Shown: positions 9,603-19,999 of the stretch, piece by piece
Layout of the letters: each line of letters begins with the position of its first letter
How positions within the stretch are numbered: position 1 is the first letter of the stretch
Assembly: GCF_000317435.1 (NCBI RefSeq)
Contig: NC_019751.1
Span: forward strand, 6,448,001-6,512,000
DNA: 64,000 bases
Reading direction: 5' to 3'
DNA from: Calothrix sp. PCC 6303
GTDB taxonomy: Bacteria > Cyanobacteriota > Cyanobacteriia > Cyanobacteriales > Nostocaceae
Notes under the pieces: generated by a model
What the model saw: the letters and a program-made list of their open reading frames with translations, nothing else
Databases searched by the model: none
What the model was told of the DNA's origin: nothing
Translations under genes and position numbers: made by a program

Positions 9603-10133
9603 CTACTGAGCGTAGAGACTTTCAATGGGAACGCCTCGGTCTTCAGCTACTTCCGCAAAAGTACGGAGTGTGGAGAGGGCGTTAACTGCCGCTCTGGCGT
9701 TGTTGAGGGGATTATTCGAGCCAAGTTGTTTAGCGAGAATATTCCGAACTCCTGCCAATTCGAGCACTGTGCGAACAGCACCCCCAGCGATTACACCAGT
9801 ACCAGGAGAAGCTGGACGCATCAAGACTTTCGCGCCGCCACCTGTACCGTTAATGGGGTGAGGGATGGAGTTAGCTTTGGTCATGGGCACATCAATCAGG
9901 TGTTTTTTGCCATCAGCCACACCTTTTTTTACAGCACCAATTACATCAGATGCTTTACCCACACCAACACCAACTTGACCACGTTCATTACCAACTACTA
10001 CGATCGCTCGGAAGCTGAGTTTTTTACCACCCTTAACTACCTTGCTGACGCGGCGGATTTGGATTACCCGTTCTTGCCAAGTGGTTTCTTCTTTTTTAGT
10101 GCGGTTAGTTTTTTTACGACCACCAGTTGCCAT
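9603..10133 (-). CDS. rpsE: 30S ribosomal protein S5
   Basis: S5 helps keep decoding accurate and lines the mRNA entry. The 176-residue product has the double-stranded RNA-binding motif ([19 protein letters not shown], then [14 protein letters not shown]) followed by the C-terminal domain ([20 protein letters not shown]). The basic N-terminal extension with [10 protein letters not shown] is typical of cyanobacteria. It lies about 78 bases after rplR. Confidence 0.98.
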   Translation of the reverse strand: MATGGRKKTNRTKKEETTWQERVIQIRRVSKVVKGGKKLSFRAIVVVGNERGQVGVGVGKASDVIGAVKKGVADGKKHLIDVPMTKANSIPHPINGTGGGAKVLMRPASPGTGVIAGGAVRTVLELAGVRNILAKQLGSNNPLNNARAAVNALSTLRTFAEVAEDRGVPIESLYAQ

Positions 10134-10211
10134 AATTAATTCCTGAATTTTTCCTCAAGGGTCAGCAGCCATATTATATTTATTTCTAAAATTTCGGCTT
10201 TTGACAAATTT

Positions 10212-10574
10212 CTAGAATTCCAAACCAGCTTCACGGGCTGCATCCGCCAGTGCTTTGATACGACCGTGGTATAGGTTTCCACCTCGGTCAAACACAACTT
10301 TAGTGATTCCAGCCGCAAGCGATCGCGCTGCAATCAATTTACCTACTTCGGTGGAAGCTTCACAATTTGCCCCGGAGGAAAGTTTTGTTTTTAAATCTTT
10401 CTCTAAGGTTGATGCTGCTGCCAAAGTGCAATGTTGTGTATCATCAATCACCTGAGCATAAATATGCTCGTTGGAACGAAATACAGCTAAACGTGGACGT
10501 TCTGCTGAACCATCGACTTTGCCACGAACACGTTTGTGGCGACGAACTTTTGATTCTCTGCGAGTAAGCTTCAT
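10212..10574 (-). CDS. rplR: 50S ribosomal protein L18
   Basis: L18 binds 5S rRNA together with L5. The 120-residue product has the basic N-terminus ([17 protein letters not shown]), then [20 protein letters not shown] and the closing [20 protein letters not shown]. Length and ends are standard. It starts only 2 bases after the rplF stop, so the two are translationally close. Confidence 0.98.
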   Translation of the reverse strand: MKLTRRESKVRRHKRVRGKVDGSAERPRLAVFRSNEHIYAQVIDDTQHCTLAAASTLEKDLKTKLSSGANCEASTEVGKLIAARSLAAGITKVVFDRGGNLYHGRIKALADAAREAGLEF

Positions 10575-10576
10575 AT

Positions 10577-11125
10577 CTATTTCTTACCACTCTTACCAGT
10601 CTTACCAGCTTTACGTCTGACGACTTCGCCAGCGTAACGAATACCTTTACCTTTGTAAGGTTCAGGGGGACGAACTGCGCGAATTTGAGCAGCAGTATTG
10701 CCGACAATTTCTTTGTCGTAACCGCTGACAATAACATTAGTGTTATTTTCAACAGCAAACTGGACACCATCAGGCGGGGGAATTTGCACTTGATGGCTAT
10801 AGCCCATATTCAAAACCAGGTTACGACCTTGAACGGCTGCCCGATAACCAACCCCTTGAATTTCTAAGCGGCGTTGGAAGCCAGTGGAAACACCTTCCAC
10901 CATGTTTGATATTAAGGTACGGAATAAACCGTGCAATTGGCGTGATGAACGGGAGTCGTCAATGGGAGAAACTGTTAGAATCTCACCTTCTTGGGTCAGG
11001 ACAATGTTCGCTGGTAAATCCCGCGAAAGTTCTCCTTTAGGTCCTTTGACTTGAACATTGCTGCCGTTAATTGTCACTTGTACCTTGGCTGGTACTGTAA
11101 TTGGACGTTTGCCAATTCGAGACAT
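10577..11125 (-). CDS. rplF: 50S ribosomal protein L6
   Basis: L6 sits near the factor-binding region of the large subunit. The 182-residue product starts [17 protein letters not shown] and ends with the conserved [14 protein letters not shown] motif and a Lys/Gly-rich tail. It has the expected duplicated fold length. It lies between rpsH and rplR, as in the spc operon. Confidence 0.98.
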   Translation of the reverse strand: MSRIGKRPITVPAKVQVTINGSNVQVKGPKGELSRDLPANIVLTQEGEILTVSPIDDSRSSRQLHGLFRTLISNMVEGVSTGFQRRLEIQGVGYRAAVQGRNLVLNMGYSHQVQIPPPDGVQFAVENNTNVIVSGYDKEIVGNTAAQIRAVRPPEPYKGKGIRYAGEVVRRKAGKTGKSGKK

Positions 11126-11244
11126 AAATTAATCTATCCTTTGTCTTGTTACGAGTGTCTAGACGCAAAGCGCCTTCCCGTTATGTTGTGATGAGTTGGT
11201 GAGTCGATTAACTTCTCACTCCTCCTCTGAACTTTTAACTGGAT

Positions 11245-11646
11245 TTACCAAACGTAGCAAAGGACTTCTCCACCAACATTCTGACGACGCGCTTCGCGGT
11301 CGGTCATGATGCCGCTAGATGTGGAGATAATCGCAATCCCGATTCCACCTAAAACTCTTGGTAGATCTTTTCGGTTTGAGTAAACACGCAAACCGGGTTT
11401 ACTGACCCGCTTTAGGGCGGTAATCAGGGGTTGACGATTTTTGCCTTTGTACTTGAGGGAAATTACCAAGTTTTTCTTAACGCCCTCACCTGCTTCCTCG
11501 AATTCACCAATGAAGCCCTCTTCCCGCAGCACTCTCGCAATACTGCGAGTCATTTTTGTTGCAGGCACTTCTGTTGTTTGGTGCCGCGCCATATTGGCAT
11601 TGCGGATGCGCGTCAGCATATCTGCAATTGTGTCGTTTGCCGCCAT
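11245..11646 (-). CDS. rpsH: 30S ribosomal protein S8
   Basis: S8 binds helix 21 of 16S rRNA and in E. coli represses the spc operon. The 133-residue product starts [17 protein letters not shown] and carries [20 protein letters not shown] near the end. It follows rplE by about 20 bases. No rpsN (S14) gene lies between them, unlike E. coli; cyanobacteria normally carry S14 elsewhere. Confidence 0.98.
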   Translation of the reverse strand: MAANDTIADMLTRIRNANMARHQTTEVPATKMTRSIARVLREEGFIGEFEEAGEGVKKNLVISLKYKGKNRQPLITALKRVSKPGLRVYSNRKDLPRVLGGIGIAIISTSSGIMTDREARRQNVGGEVLCYVW

Positions 11647-11666
11647 CGTTCCCTCTTTAGATGAAC

Positions 11667-12212
11667 TTATTGATCGCGAAAGGGCATTCCCATTTCTTTT
11701 AGTAAAGCGCGACCTTCTTCGTCGTTTTTGGCTGTGGTAATGATGGAAATATCCATCCCACGGATTTGGTCAATCTTGTCGTACTCGACTTCTGGGAAAA
11801 TCAGCTGTTCTCGAACGCCCAGCGTATAGTTGCCGCGTCCATCGAAACTTTTGGGACTGATACCACGGAAGTCACGAATTCTGGGTAACGAAAGATTGAT
11901 CAGTCTGTCAAGAAAGTTGTACATCCGGTCGCCGCGTAGAGTAACCATGATTCCTACGGGCATACCTTGACGGATTTTGAAGCCAGCGATCGCCTTCTTT
12001 GCTCTGGTCACTACTGGTTTTTGACCTGTGATTAAAGCAACTTCGTTGATCGAAGCTTCGAGTGCCTTGGCATTGGATGCTGCTTCGCCCAACCCCCGGT
12101 TCACTGTAATCTTGATTACCTTTGGTACTTGGTGAACATTGCTGTACTCAAACTGTTTGATCAGTTTAGGAGCAATTGTTTCTTGATATACCGTTTTGAG
12201 TCTAATCGCCAT
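11667..12212 (-). CDS. rplE: 50S ribosomal protein L5
   Basis: L5 binds 5S rRNA and contacts S13 across the subunit interface. The 181-residue product contains the signature [12 protein letters not shown] near residues 34-45, the [20 protein letters not shown] stretch, and [10 protein letters not shown]. Length is standard. The 164-base gap upstream to rplX is the largest in this part of the cluster. Confidence 0.98.
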   Translation of the reverse strand: MAIRLKTVYQETIAPKLIKQFEYSNVHQVPKVIKITVNRGLGEAASNAKALEASINEVALITGQKPVVTRAKKAIAGFKIRQGMPVGIMVTLRGDRMYNFLDRLINLSLPRIRDFRGISPKSFDGRGNYTLGVREQLIFPEVEYDKIDQIRGMDISIITTAKNDEEGRALLKEMGMPFRDQ

Positions 12213-12376
12213 ATGTTGTTTCCCTTAATGTCCCTGGTCTTTGTCAGGGAATAAAGATTTGAGATTACCCGAAAAGTTACCTTTTGGAGCTTAAGGTTTA
12301 GTATGGATGGATTGGTTCTGAGATTAAATACTAGTAATCACAAATACCAATTTTGGTAGTTATAAGTAGTCTATAA

Positions 12377-12727
12377 CTACTTATCCAAGATTTCCCCAGT
12401 TTTTTTCAACATTCTCACTTTCTTTCCTTCCGCAGTAAAAGTGTAGCAGACACGGCTGGCTACATTTTGCTTGGTGGAATAAAGCATGACGTTGGAACTG
12501 TGGATGGGATATTCCTGGGTAACAATTTGCCCAGATTCTCCCTCTGCTTGGGGTTTAACGTGCTTAGTTTTCAAATTTACGCCTTTGACAATGACTTTGC
12601 TGTCTTGGGGAAGGGCTTTGATAATTTCCCCAATTTTGCCTTTGTCTTTGCCTGCGATAATTTGAACGGTATCCCCAGTTTTGATATGCATTTTATAAAA
12701 CTTGGGTTTATCCTTCTTACCTGTCAT
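12377..12727 (-). CDS. rplX: 50S ribosomal protein L24
   Basis: L24 starts assembly of the large subunit by binding the 5' end of 23S rRNA. The 116-residue product has the KOW motif ([19 protein letters not shown]) and the [11 protein letters not shown] segment. Its ATG at 12725-12727 shares one base with the rplN stop (TAATG arrangement), and a strong GGAGGTG ribosome site sits inside the end of rplN. The two are therefore almost surely translationally coupled. Confidence 0.98.
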   Translation of the reverse strand: MTGKKDKPKFYKMHIKTGDTVQIIAGKDKGKIGEIIKALPQDSKVIVKGVNLKTKHVKPQAEGESGQIVTQEYPIHSSNVMLYSTKQNVASRVCYTFTAEGKKVRMLKKTGEILDK

Positions 12728-13095
12728 TACAGCACCTCCGGTGCCAGCGACACAATTTTAGTGAAACTTTTTTCGCGTAATTCCCGTGCCACAGGACCGA
12801 AGACCCTGGTTCCTTTGGGATTACCATCTTTGTTGATGATTACGGCGGCGTTATCATCAAAGCGGATGCTCATACCGCTATCACGACGAATGGTGTGGCG
12901 GGTGCGAACAATCACAGCCTCCACTACATCCGATTTTTTTACTGCCATGTTGGGAATAGCATCTTTGACTACCGCGATTATGCGATCGCCTATGAAGCCA
13001 TAACGGCTATTTCCAGCACCTAACACACGGATACACATTAATTTGCGTGCGCCGCTGTTGTCTGCAACATTCAGGTAGGATTGAGGTTGAATCAC
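12727..13095 (-). CDS. rplN: 50S ribosomal protein L14
   Basis: L14 forms an intersubunit bridge and neighbours L19. The 122-residue product reads [20 protein letters not shown] at the start, [19 protein letters not shown] in the middle and [19 protein letters not shown] at the end, the full family pattern. The start is GTG at 13093-13095. Its stop overlaps the rplX start. Confidence 0.98.
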   Translation of the reverse strand: MIQPQSYLNVADNSGARKLMCIRVLGAGNSRYGFIGDRIIAVVKDAIPNMAVKKSDVVEAVIVRTRHTIRRDSGMSIRFDDNAAVIINKDGNPKGTRVFGPVARELREKSFTKIVSLAPEVL

Positions 13096-13149
13096 AATTA
13101 CTCTCCCTATGGTTGCTAGTTTCCTAACAACACGTTTACGTAAACATAC

Positions 13150-13389
13150 TTAGTTGGTGATGATCTCTAAAACTTGCCAGCGTTTGGTTTTGCTCAGAGG
13201 ACGAGTCTCTTGAATGCGGACGCGATCGCCTATCTTACATTTGTTATCTTCGTCGTGTGCTTTATATCGCTGAGTTTTGACAACAATCTTCCCATATCTG
13301 GGGTGAGGAGCGCGGTTTTGAACAGCGACAACAACTGTTTTTTGCATTTTGTCGCTGACAACTACTCCCATTCGTTCTTTAACTGCCAT
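13150..13389 (-). CDS. rpsQ: 30S ribosomal protein S17
   Basis: S17 is a primary 16S rRNA-binding protein. The 79-residue product shows the OB-fold pattern [20 protein letters not shown], then [22 protein letters not shown]. The length matches cyanobacterial and plastid forms. The 110-base gap upstream to rpmC holds short heptamer-like tandem units. Confidence 0.98.
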   Translation of the reverse strand: MAVKERMGVVVSDKMQKTVVVAVQNRAPHPRYGKIVVKTQRYKAHDEDNKCKIGDRVRIQETRPLSKTKRWQVLEIITN

Positions 13390-13406
13390 AAGCTCCTAAT
13401 TTAATT

Positions 13407-13441
13407 AGAGTTATCAGTTATGAGTTACGAGTTAGAAGTTT
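13407..13441. repeat. heptameric short tandem repeat
   Basis: About five degenerate 7-base units (GAGTTAT, CAGTTAT, GAGTTAC, GAGTTAG and similar) run in tandem between rpsQ and rpmC. They resemble the short tandemly repeated repetitive sequences known from heterocyst-forming cyanobacteria. No function is implied by the sequence alone. Confidence 0.6.
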
Positions 13442-13499
13442 CCAGCTGAATTACAACTTACACTTTTCACCCTTAATTCCTAACTCCTGCTTCTTACTT

Positions 13500-13715
13500 C
13501 TAACCTTCTGTAGCTACTTTCCGCTTTCTTTCACCCTCAACCGTCAGCAATTGTGCCAAGCGGTGACGAGCGTGTCGAAATTGGTGCGATTTATCTAACT
13601 GTCGAGTAGCTTTTTGTAACCGGAGTTGAAAAAGCTGCTTTTTCAGAGCGAGAACCTCTTCAGCTAGCTGTTCGTCGCTTAGTTCTCGTGCGTCTGCAAT
13701 TTTAGAAAGCGACAT
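13500..13715 (-). CDS. rpmC: 50S ribosomal protein L29
   Basis: L29 lies beside L23 at the exit of the peptide tunnel. The 71-residue product is two antiparallel helices, with [20 protein letters not shown] and the family motif [14 protein letters not shown]. It starts only 3 bases after the rplP stop, so coupled translation is likely. Length is standard. Confidence 0.97.
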   Translation of the reverse strand: MSLSKIADARELSDEQLAEEVLALKKQLFQLRLQKATRQLDKSHQFRHARHRLAQLLTVEGERKRKVATEG

Positions 13716-13718
13716 AAA

Positions 13719-14150
13719 CTACTCCTGCTCTTGCGGCTCGATTTCGGCGCGGGAAATAAACTTAGTTTTGATGGGTAACTTAAAAGCCGCTAAACGCATG
13801 GCTTCGCGGGCTATTTCTTCAGTCACGCCAGCGATTTCAAATAAAATCCGTCCTGGTTTAACCACAGCTACCCAAAACTCTGGGGAACCTTTACCGGAAC
13901 CCATCCGTGTTTCGGCTGGGCGCATGGTGATGGGTTTATCTGGGAAAATCCGAATCCAAATTTTACCACCCCGGCGGATATAACGAGTCATTGCTCGACG
14001 GGAAGCTTCGATTTGGCGGGAGGTAATCCATGATGGTTCTTGTGCTTGGAGAGCAAAATCACCAAAATTTAAGGTGCTACCACGGCTAGCTAGCCCTTTC
14101 ATCCGTCCCCGCTGTTGTTTGCGGAATTTAGTTCTTCTTGGACTTAACAT
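13719..14150 (-). CDS. rplP: 50S ribosomal protein L16
   Basis: L16 is near the peptidyl-transferase centre and the A-site tRNA. The 143-residue product begins [19 protein letters not shown] and has the [19 protein letters not shown] helix and MRMGSGKG-type loop (here [17 protein letters not shown]). All are standard for the family. It follows rpsC after about 85 bases. Confidence 0.98.
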   Translation of the reverse strand: MLSPRRTKFRKQQRGRMKGLASRGSTLNFGDFALQAQEPSWITSRQIEASRRAMTRYIRRGGKIWIRIFPDKPITMRPAETRMGSGKGSPEFWVAVVKPGRILFEIAGVTEEIAREAMRLAAFKLPIKTKFISRAEIEPQEQE

Positions 14151-14235
14151 GTCTTTAATACCAAATGGTTTTGGCGAAGGTATTTTTGGATTGATTTTGG
14201 GTTGAAGAACTAAAATCTAAAATCTAAAACCCTAC

Positions 14236-14988
14236 CTATCCTTCGTTAGAACGGTCTTCAAATTGCTGGCGACGACGTTGCTGGTTGCGACGACGAGGTT
14301 CGCGTTCGCGGGTTGCTGGTGCTGCTTCTATTTCTTGCCCAGGAATAATTTCACCTTTGAATACCCATACTTTGATACCAAGGATTCCGTAAACGGTTTT
14401 GGCGGTGCAGTAGGAGTAATCGATGTCAGCACGTAAGGTGTGTAGAGGAACTCTACCCTCACGAGTCCACTCTGTTCGGGCAATTTCTGCACCGTTTAAG
14501 CGACCGCTGACTTGAATTTTAATCCCTTGAATTCCAGCGCGTTGAGCGCGTTGGATGGCTTGACGCACAACTCGACGGAAGGAAACCCGACGTTCTAGTT
14601 GTTGAGCAATGTACTCAGCAATCAAGAAAGCATTGGCATCAACTTTTTGAACTTCAACAACGTTGATGCGGATTTGGCGCGTGCCACCTAAAAGTTGTTG
14701 TAGTCCTGTGCGTAATGATTCAATTCCTTGACCACCACGCCCCACGACAACCCCAGGTCTTGCTGTTTGCACTTCTAGATCAATTTGATCTGCTTTGCGC
14801 TCAATTTTGACTTGACAAATTCCGGCGTTATTCTGAGCGTATCTACCGAGTTTTTCATCGATGTATTTACGCAGTTTATAGTCTTCTTGGAGAAGTTCTG
14901 GATAACGGCTAGGAGATGCGAACCAACGTGATTGGTGTTCTTGAGTAATCCCGAGGCGGAAACCTACTGGATGTATCTTTTGTCCCAC
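14236..14988 (-). CDS. rpsC: 30S ribosomal protein S3
   Basis: S3 lines the mRNA entry channel and has helicase-like action there. The 250-residue product has the N-terminal [14 protein letters not shown] signature, the KH domain ([13 protein letters not shown]) and the C-terminal domain ([15 protein letters not shown]). The final 25 or so residues are an Arg/Gln-rich tail ([16 protein letters not shown]) longer than in E. coli. The start is GTG at 14986-14988. Confidence 0.98.
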   Translation of the reverse strand: MGQKIHPVGFRLGITQEHQSRWFASPSRYPELLQEDYKLRKYIDEKLGRYAQNNAGICQVKIERKADQIDLEVQTARPGVVVGRGGQGIESLRTGLQQLLGGTRQIRINVVEVQKVDANAFLIAEYIAQQLERRVSFRRVVRQAIQRAQRAGIQGIKIQVSGRLNGAEIARTEWTREGRVPLHTLRADIDYSYCTAKTVYGILGIKVWVFKGEIIPGQEIEAAPATREREPRRRNQQRRRQQFEDRSNEG

Positions 14989-15042
14989 AAATTATTCCTC
15001 TAAAAATTTCTTGCTGTAGGAGTAATTTTTATCTAATTACAC

Positions 15043-15402
15043 TTATTTCACCGTTGCCCCAGCAGCCACAGCAAGGGTGATGTGACATGTTGGTTTACGA
15101 ATTTGGTAGGCTCGACCTTGTGCTCTCGGCTGGAAGCGTTTGAGGACAGGACCTTGGTCGGCGTATGCCTGGGTAATGACTAGTTCTGCCCGATCCATGC
15201 CTGCATTATGTTCAGCATTTGCAGCCGCACTCCGCAAAAGTTTGAGGATGGGGTCGCAAGAGCGATAGGGCATAAATTCTAGCAGTATCAGGGCTTCGCG
15301 GTAAGTACGACCGCGAATTTGGTCGAGGACACGTCTCACTTTGTAGGGTGACATGCTTATGTAGCGAGCGATCGCTTTAACTTCAACAGTATCAGTTGCC
15401 AT
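15043..15402 (-). CDS. rplV: 50S ribosomal protein L22
   Basis: L22 lines the peptide exit tunnel with a long hairpin. The 119-residue product has the core [18 protein letters not shown], the segment SAAANAEHN, and [19 protein letters not shown], which forms the hairpin tip and end. Length is standard. It lies between rpsS and rpsC. Confidence 0.98.
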   Translation of the reverse strand: MATDTVEVKAIARYISMSPYKVRRVLDQIRGRTYREALILLEFMPYRSCDPILKLLRSAAANAEHNAGMDRAELVITQAYADQGPVLKRFQPRAQGRAYQIRKPTCHITLAVAAGATVK

Positions 15403-15461
15403 TTTTTTCTCCTAAAAATTCTAGATTCCAGATTTTTAAGTTGAATCCAAAATCTAAAATT

Positions 15462-15740
15462 CTATCTACCTGCTTTTTTATCGCTTTTGGCATGACCACG
15501 ATAGGTACGAGTGGGAGCAAATTCTCCTAACTTGTGTCCTACCATTTGCTCACTAACAAAGACGGGAACATGTTGACGACCGTTGTGAACGGCAATTGTA
15601 TGTCCTACCATCTGAGGCAAAATTGTCGATGCTCTCGACCAAGTTTTAATAACTTCTTTTTTGCTGTTAGCGTTGAGCCTTTCTATTTTCTTGAGCAGAT
15701 GATCCGCAACGAAGGGACCTTTTTTCAGTGAACGACCCAT
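15462..15740 (-). CDS. rpsS: 30S ribosomal protein S19
   Basis: S19 is a head protein that works with S13 near the A site. The 92-residue product starts [20 protein letters not shown] and contains [22 protein letters not shown] and [12 protein letters not shown], the complete family pattern. It lies between rplB and rplV, in S10-operon order. Confidence 0.98.
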   Translation of the reverse strand: MGRSLKKGPFVADHLLKKIERLNANSKKEVIKTWSRASTILPQMVGHTIAVHNGRQHVPVFVSEQMVGHKLGEFAPTRTYRGHAKSDKKAGR

Positions 15741-15857
15741 AACAATTTAGTCTTTGAGGTTTGAGTTTTATGGAAGCTTAAAGTTGGTAGTTCTGAATTT
15801 TGAGTTGTTGTACAAAATGTAAATTAACTCAACATACAGCACTTCAAACGCAACTTT

Positions 15858-16721
15858 TTATGATTCACGTCCGCCACGACCGCGTTTAGAAGATTTCCGA
15901 CGGCGGCGAACAATTAGTTTGCTGCTGGCTTTCTTCTTCTTACGGGTCTTCATACCCAAGGTTGGCTTACCCCAAGGTGTTACAGGACCGGAGCGACCAA
16001 TTGGTGCCCGACCTTCACCACCACCATGGGGGTGATCCACTGGGTTCATGACGCTTCCTCTAACTTTGGGACGGCGACCTTTCCAACGGTTGCGTCCAGC
16101 TTTACCAGCACTCAAGTTACGATGATCTGTATTACCGACTTGTCCAATGGTGGCGTAACACTCGCGGCGAATCATCCGTACTTCCCCTGAGGGTAGTTTG
16201 ATGGTGACATAATCACCTTCTTTAGCGACGACTTGAGCAGCTGCACCTGCGGCGCGGACGATTTGAGCGCCTTTGCCTGCTGTCAATTCGACGTTATGGA
16301 TGGTGGTACCTAAAGGAATGTTTGCTAACGGTAAAGCGTTACCAATTTCGATTGGTGAGTCAGGTCCAGCAATGATGATTTCGCCAACTTTCAATGTGTT
16401 GGGATGGATGATGTAGCGCTTTTCGCCGTCTGTGTAATATAAGAGGGCAATGCGGGCGTTACGGTTGGGGTCGTACTCAATTGCCGCAACTTTTGCCGGG
16501 ATATTCCGTTTGTCGCGTTTGAAGTCGATGATGCGGTACAACTGCTTGTGACCGCCACCACGACGACGACTGGTAATTACCCCACGGTTGTTACGACCTT
16601 TGGGACGATGGATGGAGATTGTCAGAGACTTTTCTGGTTCACTTTTGGTGATTTCCGCAAAGTCGGAGACGGTTACTTGACGAGTGCTGGGGGTGTAGGG
16701 ACGATAAGAACGAGTACCCAT
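15858..16721 (-). CDS. rplB: 50S ribosomal protein L2
   Basis: L2 is essential for subunit joining and lies next to the peptidyl-transferase centre. The 287-residue product has the N-terminal [11 protein letters not shown], the SH3-like core, and the C-terminal [19 protein letters not shown] loop containing the conserved His required for function. The long basic tail ([19 protein letters not shown]) is normal. It follows rplW after about 125 bases that hold tandem heptamers. Confidence 0.98.
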   Translation of the reverse strand: MGTRSYRPYTPSTRQVTVSDFAEITKSEPEKSLTISIHRPKGRNNRGVITSRRRGGGHKQLYRIIDFKRDKRNIPAKVAAIEYDPNRNARIALLYYTDGEKRYIIHPNTLKVGEIIIAGPDSPIEIGNALPLANIPLGTTIHNVELTAGKGAQIVRAAGAAAQVVAKEGDYVTIKLPSGEVRMIRRECYATIGQVGNTDHRNLSAGKAGRNRWKGRRPKVRGSVMNPVDHPHGGGEGRAPIGRSGPVTPWGKPTLGMKTRKKKKASSKLIVRRRRKSSKRGRGGRES

Positions 16722-16740
16722 AATCTTAGTTTAAAAGTTG

Positions 16741-16793
16741 AGAGTTAGAAGTCAGGAGTTAGGAGTTTAGTACCAGTTAGGAGTTAGGAATTG
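16741..16793. repeat. heptameric short tandem repeat
   Basis: Several degenerate copies of AGTTAGG/AGTTAGA-type heptamers are in tandem between rplW and rplB. They are the same kind of repeat as those near 13407 and 48656. They would be transcribed within the operon mRNA. They look like passive expansion, though an effect on RNA processing cannot be excluded. Confidence 0.6.
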
Positions 16794-16846
16794 AGGTTCT
16801 TTAGGTCGCTTAATTCCTAATTCTTCGCTCTTGGCTCCTAACTTTT

Positions 16847-17161
16847 TTAAACATCTGGGAAGAGAGCTTGGCGAATCTTGTCTTCGTCCCCAGCTGCCAC
16901 TGTGATAATGGCTCGTTTGTATTGAGGTCTGTAACCGACGAATTTGCCAACTCGACGTTTTTTACGTGGGGGGTTGGCGGTGTTGACTTTTACTACCTTG
17001 ACGCTAAATAGGTCTTGGATAGCTGCTTTGATTTCTGTTTTGCTGGCTTTGGGAGAGACTTCAAATGTGTATTTGTTCTGCTCCATGAGGACAGTCGCTT
17101 TCTCGGTGACGATGGGGCGACGGACTAAATCTACTAAGTCACGGGGGTCGAGTTTATGCAC
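16847..17161 (-). CDS. rplW: 50S ribosomal protein L23
   Basis: L23 marks the peptide exit site and docks trigger factor and SRP. The chosen start is GTG at 17159-17161, giving a 104-residue protein beginning with [20 protein letters not shown], where cyanobacterial L23 proteins begin. It overlaps the end of rplD by 8 bases. An upstream in-frame ATG at 17203 would add 14 unrelated residues and a longer overlap, so it is less likely. The core has [18 protein letters not shown] and [20 protein letters not shown]. Confidence 0.95.
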   Translation of the reverse strand: MHKLDPRDLVDLVRRPIVTEKATVLMEQNKYTFEVSPKASKTEIKAAIQDLFSVKVVKVNTANPPRKKRRVGKFVGYRPQYKRAIITVAAGDEDKIRQALFPDV

Positions 17162-17786
17162 CAAAGACCTCCTGAATTTTGTCGATGGCTGATGCGGTGA
17201 CAATTATTTTTTCGGCATGGAGTATGTCGTAAATGTTGATGGTATTTGCAGAAAAGACCTTGACATTTGCGATATTTCGTGCTGATAAATATAGGTTTTG
17301 GTTGTTCTCGCAATATATTAGCAAGACTCTCTTATCTGGCTCTGCACCCCAACGCGCGATCGCATTCACCAATTCTTTGGTTTTGGGGCGTTGCAGTTGA
17401 GAACCAAAATCCTCAACGATGATCATGTCATCAATGCGGCTAGCAAATGCTGTCCGTAATGCCAAACGTCGCTCTTTGCGGTTCATTTGGATGCTGAAGT
17501 CACGGGGTTTGGGTCCAAAGATGACACCACCACCACGCCATAGGGGTGAACGAATCGAACCCGCACGGGCACGACCAGTTCCTTTTTGTCGCCACGGTTT
17601 GCGACCACCACCACGTACCTCAGAGCGGGTCTTGGTGCTGGCGTTTCCTTGACGAGCATTGCTCATTTGACGCATTAGCGCCCGGTGCACTATATGCGAT
17701 GCTGATTCTTCTTTGGCAACTTTTAGCTCGAAGGTTTTTTGTCCGACCTGCTCACCTTGCCAGTTTTTAACTACACACTCAAACAT
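17154..17786 (-). CDS. rplD: 50S ribosomal protein L4
   Basis: L4 lines the exit tunnel through a long loop and, in E. coli, represses the S10 operon. The 210-residue product has [15 protein letters not shown], the tunnel-loop stretch [19 protein letters not shown] and the core [17 protein letters not shown]. Length is standard. It overlaps rplW slightly and follows rplC by about 85 bases. Confidence 0.98.
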   Translation of the reverse strand: MFECVVKNWQGEQVGQKTFELKVAKEESASHIVHRALMRQMSNARQGNASTKTRSEVRGGGRKPWRQKGTGRARAGSIRSPLWRGGGVIFGPKPRDFSIQMNRKERRLALRTAFASRIDDMIIVEDFGSQLQRPKTKELVNAIARWGAEPDKRVLLIYCENNQNLYLSARNIANVKVFSANTINIYDILHAEKIIVTASAIDKIQEVFGA

Positions 17787-17872
17787 TTTTGTGTCCTTTA
17801 GTCTGGTAGAGACGCTAAGTTATGCGCCTGTACTTCTGTCAGTTTTTCTAGGTTTTGTCGTTTCTGACAGTC

Positions 17873-18514
17873 CTACTTTTGCCTGCCAACAAGGTTTGCA
17901 GGGACAACATTAACTAAGGCTCCAGGTTTGCCAGGAATGGCTCCCTTTATTAGCAATAAGTTACGTTCTGTATCGACGCGTATAACGGTTAATTTTTTAA
18001 TAGTGACGCTGGTACCACCGAGTCTTCCTGCCATCCGCTTACCAGGATAAACACGACCAGGGGTTGTACCTGCACCGATGGAACCGGGTTCTCTGTGGTT
18101 TTTGGAACCGTGAGACATTGGTCCACGACCAAAGTTATTCCGCTTTTGGTTCCCTGCAAATCCTTTACCGATGCTGGTACCAGCTACGTCTACGATTTGA
18201 CCTGCACTAAATATATCTGCCGTAATCAGTTGACCTAAAGAATACTCATCCGCGTTGTCGATGCGATATTCCAGTAAGTGACGCAATGCTGGGGCAGATG
18301 ATTTTGCCAGATGTCCCAACTTGGGCTTGCTTAGAGCCTTTGGCTTCACTTCACGATAGCCTACTTGAATGGCAGAGTAACCGTCGGTCTGTTTTGTTTT
18401 GACTTGTGTAACAGTGCATGGTCCCGCTTGGACGACTGTGACAGGAATAGCTACTCCTGCTTCGTCGAAAATTTGGGTCATGCCCAGTTTGGTGCCGAGA
18501 ATACCTACAGACAC
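17873..18514 (-). CDS. rplC: 50S ribosomal protein L3
   Basis: L3 is a primary 23S rRNA-binding protein that reaches toward the peptidyl-transferase centre. The 213-residue product starts [19 protein letters not shown] and has the conserved [22 protein letters not shown] segment and the [16 protein letters not shown] motif. The start is GTG at 18512-18514, with AGGAGA about ten bases upstream. It is the first gene of the cluster here. In E. coli rpsJ would precede it; cyanobacteria carry rpsJ elsewhere. Confidence 0.98.
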   Translation of the reverse strand: MSVGILGTKLGMTQIFDEAGVAIPVTVVQAGPCTVTQVKTKQTDGYSAIQVGYREVKPKALSKPKLGHLAKSSAPALRHLLEYRIDNADEYSLGQLITADIFSAGQIVDVAGTSIGKGFAGNQKRNNFGRGPMSHGSKNHREPGSIGAGTTPGRVYPGKRMAGRLGGTSVTIKKLTVIRVDTERNLLLIKGAIPGKPGALVNVVPANLVGRQK

Positions 18515-18553
18515 AGTTACTGGTTCTCCTTATTTACTTATCTTTTTAGTTAA

Positions 18554-18606
18554 TTCAGGCGTATGGAGACATTTTAATCTCCATTCAGATTGTTAAACCT
18601 GAATGG
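18554..18606 (-). promoter_or_regulatory. overlapping inverted repeats in the rplC leader
   Basis: Upstream of rplC, TTCAGG (18554-18559) pairs with CCTGAA (18598-18603) around an inner stem ATGGAGA (18563-18569) with TCTCCAT (18578-18584). A second perfect 8-bp stem, CCATTCAG (18581-18588) with CTGAATGG (18599-18606), uses the same bases and excludes the first. Two mutually exclusive folds in a ribosomal-operon leader suggest control of the operon by a ribosomal protein, but this is inference. Confidence 0.45.
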
Positions 18607-19463
18607 TATATGAATCTGTTGGCGATGATTCACTCTGCTACCATGACACCCAATTCTACTTCCCATCCGGAAAGTAAAACTGTTGGATTTTTGCAAGGCT
18701 GTAAAGCTCTATGCTTTGTGCAACGATTCTACTTGTTAAGCGATCGCTTTGGCACTTCTGCACTAGCAGGACTTAGATGGCAACCATCCAGTATCCCTTG
18801 AGTGAAACTTAATGTCATGCTCTAAACCAACCAACATTAATATCCTGTCTCAACTTCATCAAATACCCCTAACTATTGCTTGGGGCTTTGCCTGCTTTAC
18901 AAGGCTAAACGAGTGAATAAATCCAGCTCATACCTAGCCGAATTTTCCTATGCTCAGAAACCAACGCTCTGCGTTTTGCTCCCAGGCTTACTTAGTGTAT
19001 CAGTCTCTGGTTAACTTCGGCTAGTTAATTCCGAACAAAACCAAACACTAAATCACTAATGGTCTATTAACTACCTGGCACTGTATACCAGTTAGCATAT
19101 TCCTTAAGCTTTGGTCACAATCTAACAATATAGATCATTGATGAATTTTTGTCTACATGTTATGTCTATAGGTAAATCTATATTTTTCTATGTGGTGCTG
19201 CATCTGCGAGCAAATGGTAAGGTGTAATCTTTGAGTTCTTCTGAGGGTTCATCAAAATCATCAGACAGTGCGATCGCGTTTATCGTCCATGCCTTGAAAA
19301 TATTCAGAAAACTACTATATTTATCATCCGTTAACACTGATCAGTATTTGGTAATTTATACATACCAGTTATTTTTTGCAATTATCATCAGGATTAAATA
19401 ATTGAGTTTCCCGATTACTGGTGAATAATAGAGATATCAAAGTGGGATAGGAAAACAAAACAT
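18607..19463. other. long divergent intergenic region rplC / ndhN
   Basis: About 860 bases between divergent rplC and ndhN. It must hold both promoters. One HIP1 site lies near 18740 and a second near 19268. A 63-codon open frame at 18610-18801 has no recognisable features and is not called. No tRNA, structured RNA or mobile-element remnant was recognised. Confidence 0.5.
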
Positions 19464-19958
19464 ATGGCATTGATTACCACTGGTAGAGGTTTCATTCGTG
19501 ATTTGGAAAAACATGGCGCACTTGGCGTTTATGTTCCCTTAGAGGGGGGAATGGAAGGACGCTACCGTCGGCGTTTACGAGCTTATGGCTATACTGCTGT
19601 GAATCTGACTGCCCGTGGCTTGGGTGATGTGGCTGCTTATTTGACGCGGATTCATGGGGTAAGACCTCCGCACTTAGGAAAAAAAGGAACAACTGCTGGT
19701 GCTGCGGTGGGTGATGTGTATTACATTCCACCAATTTTGACTTATCATTTGGAAAATCTACCGCCAAAGTCGAAGGGTTTGGTGTTGTGGATTATTGAGG
19801 GGTATGTGTTGTCAGATCAGGAAATTGAGTTTTTGATGGCACTACCCAGTATGGAACCCAGGGTAAAAGTGGTAATTGAGCGAGGAGGCGATCGCGTTTT
19901 CAGTTGGAAGCCACTAGAAAAGACTTTAGCGATACCTACGGTGGTAAACTACGCGTAA
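19464..19958 (+). CDS. ndhN: NAD(P)H-quinone oxidoreductase subunit N
   Basis: NdhN is a subunit of the oxygenic-photosynthesis-specific part of NDH-1, the thylakoid complex used in respiration and in cyclic electron flow around photosystem I with ferredoxin as donor. The 164-residue product starts MALITTGRGFIRDLEKHGAL and carries the family stretch YRRRLRAYGYTAVNL and PHLGKKGTTAGAAVGDVYY. Length is typical. It is a single gene transcribed away from the ribosomal cluster and ends at a clear hairpin. Confidence 0.97.
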   Translation: MALITTGRGFIRDLEKHGALGVYVPLEGGMEGRYRRRLRAYGYTAVNLTARGLGDVAAYLTRIHGVRPPHLGKKGTTAGAAVGDVYYIPPILTYHLENLPPKSKGLVLWIIEGYVLSDQEIEFLMALPSMEPRVKVVIERGGDRVFSWKPLEKTLAIPTVVNYA

Positions 19959-19999
19959 GTTAACTCTAACCGAATTATCGTTATTTTTCTTTCCATAAG

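Noticed and set aside
9543-10139. 198-codon plus-strand open frame opposite rpsE
   Set aside because: It lies wholly opposite rpsE, whose identity is certain; composition rich in Phe, Ser and Thr fits a shadow.
12467-13003. 178-codon plus-strand open frame over rplX and rplN
   Set aside because: Antisense to two certain genes, with no motif of its own.
18610-18801. 63-codon open frame in the rplC/ndhN gap
   Set aside because: No ribosome binding site, no motif and an arbitrary composition; nothing supports translation.
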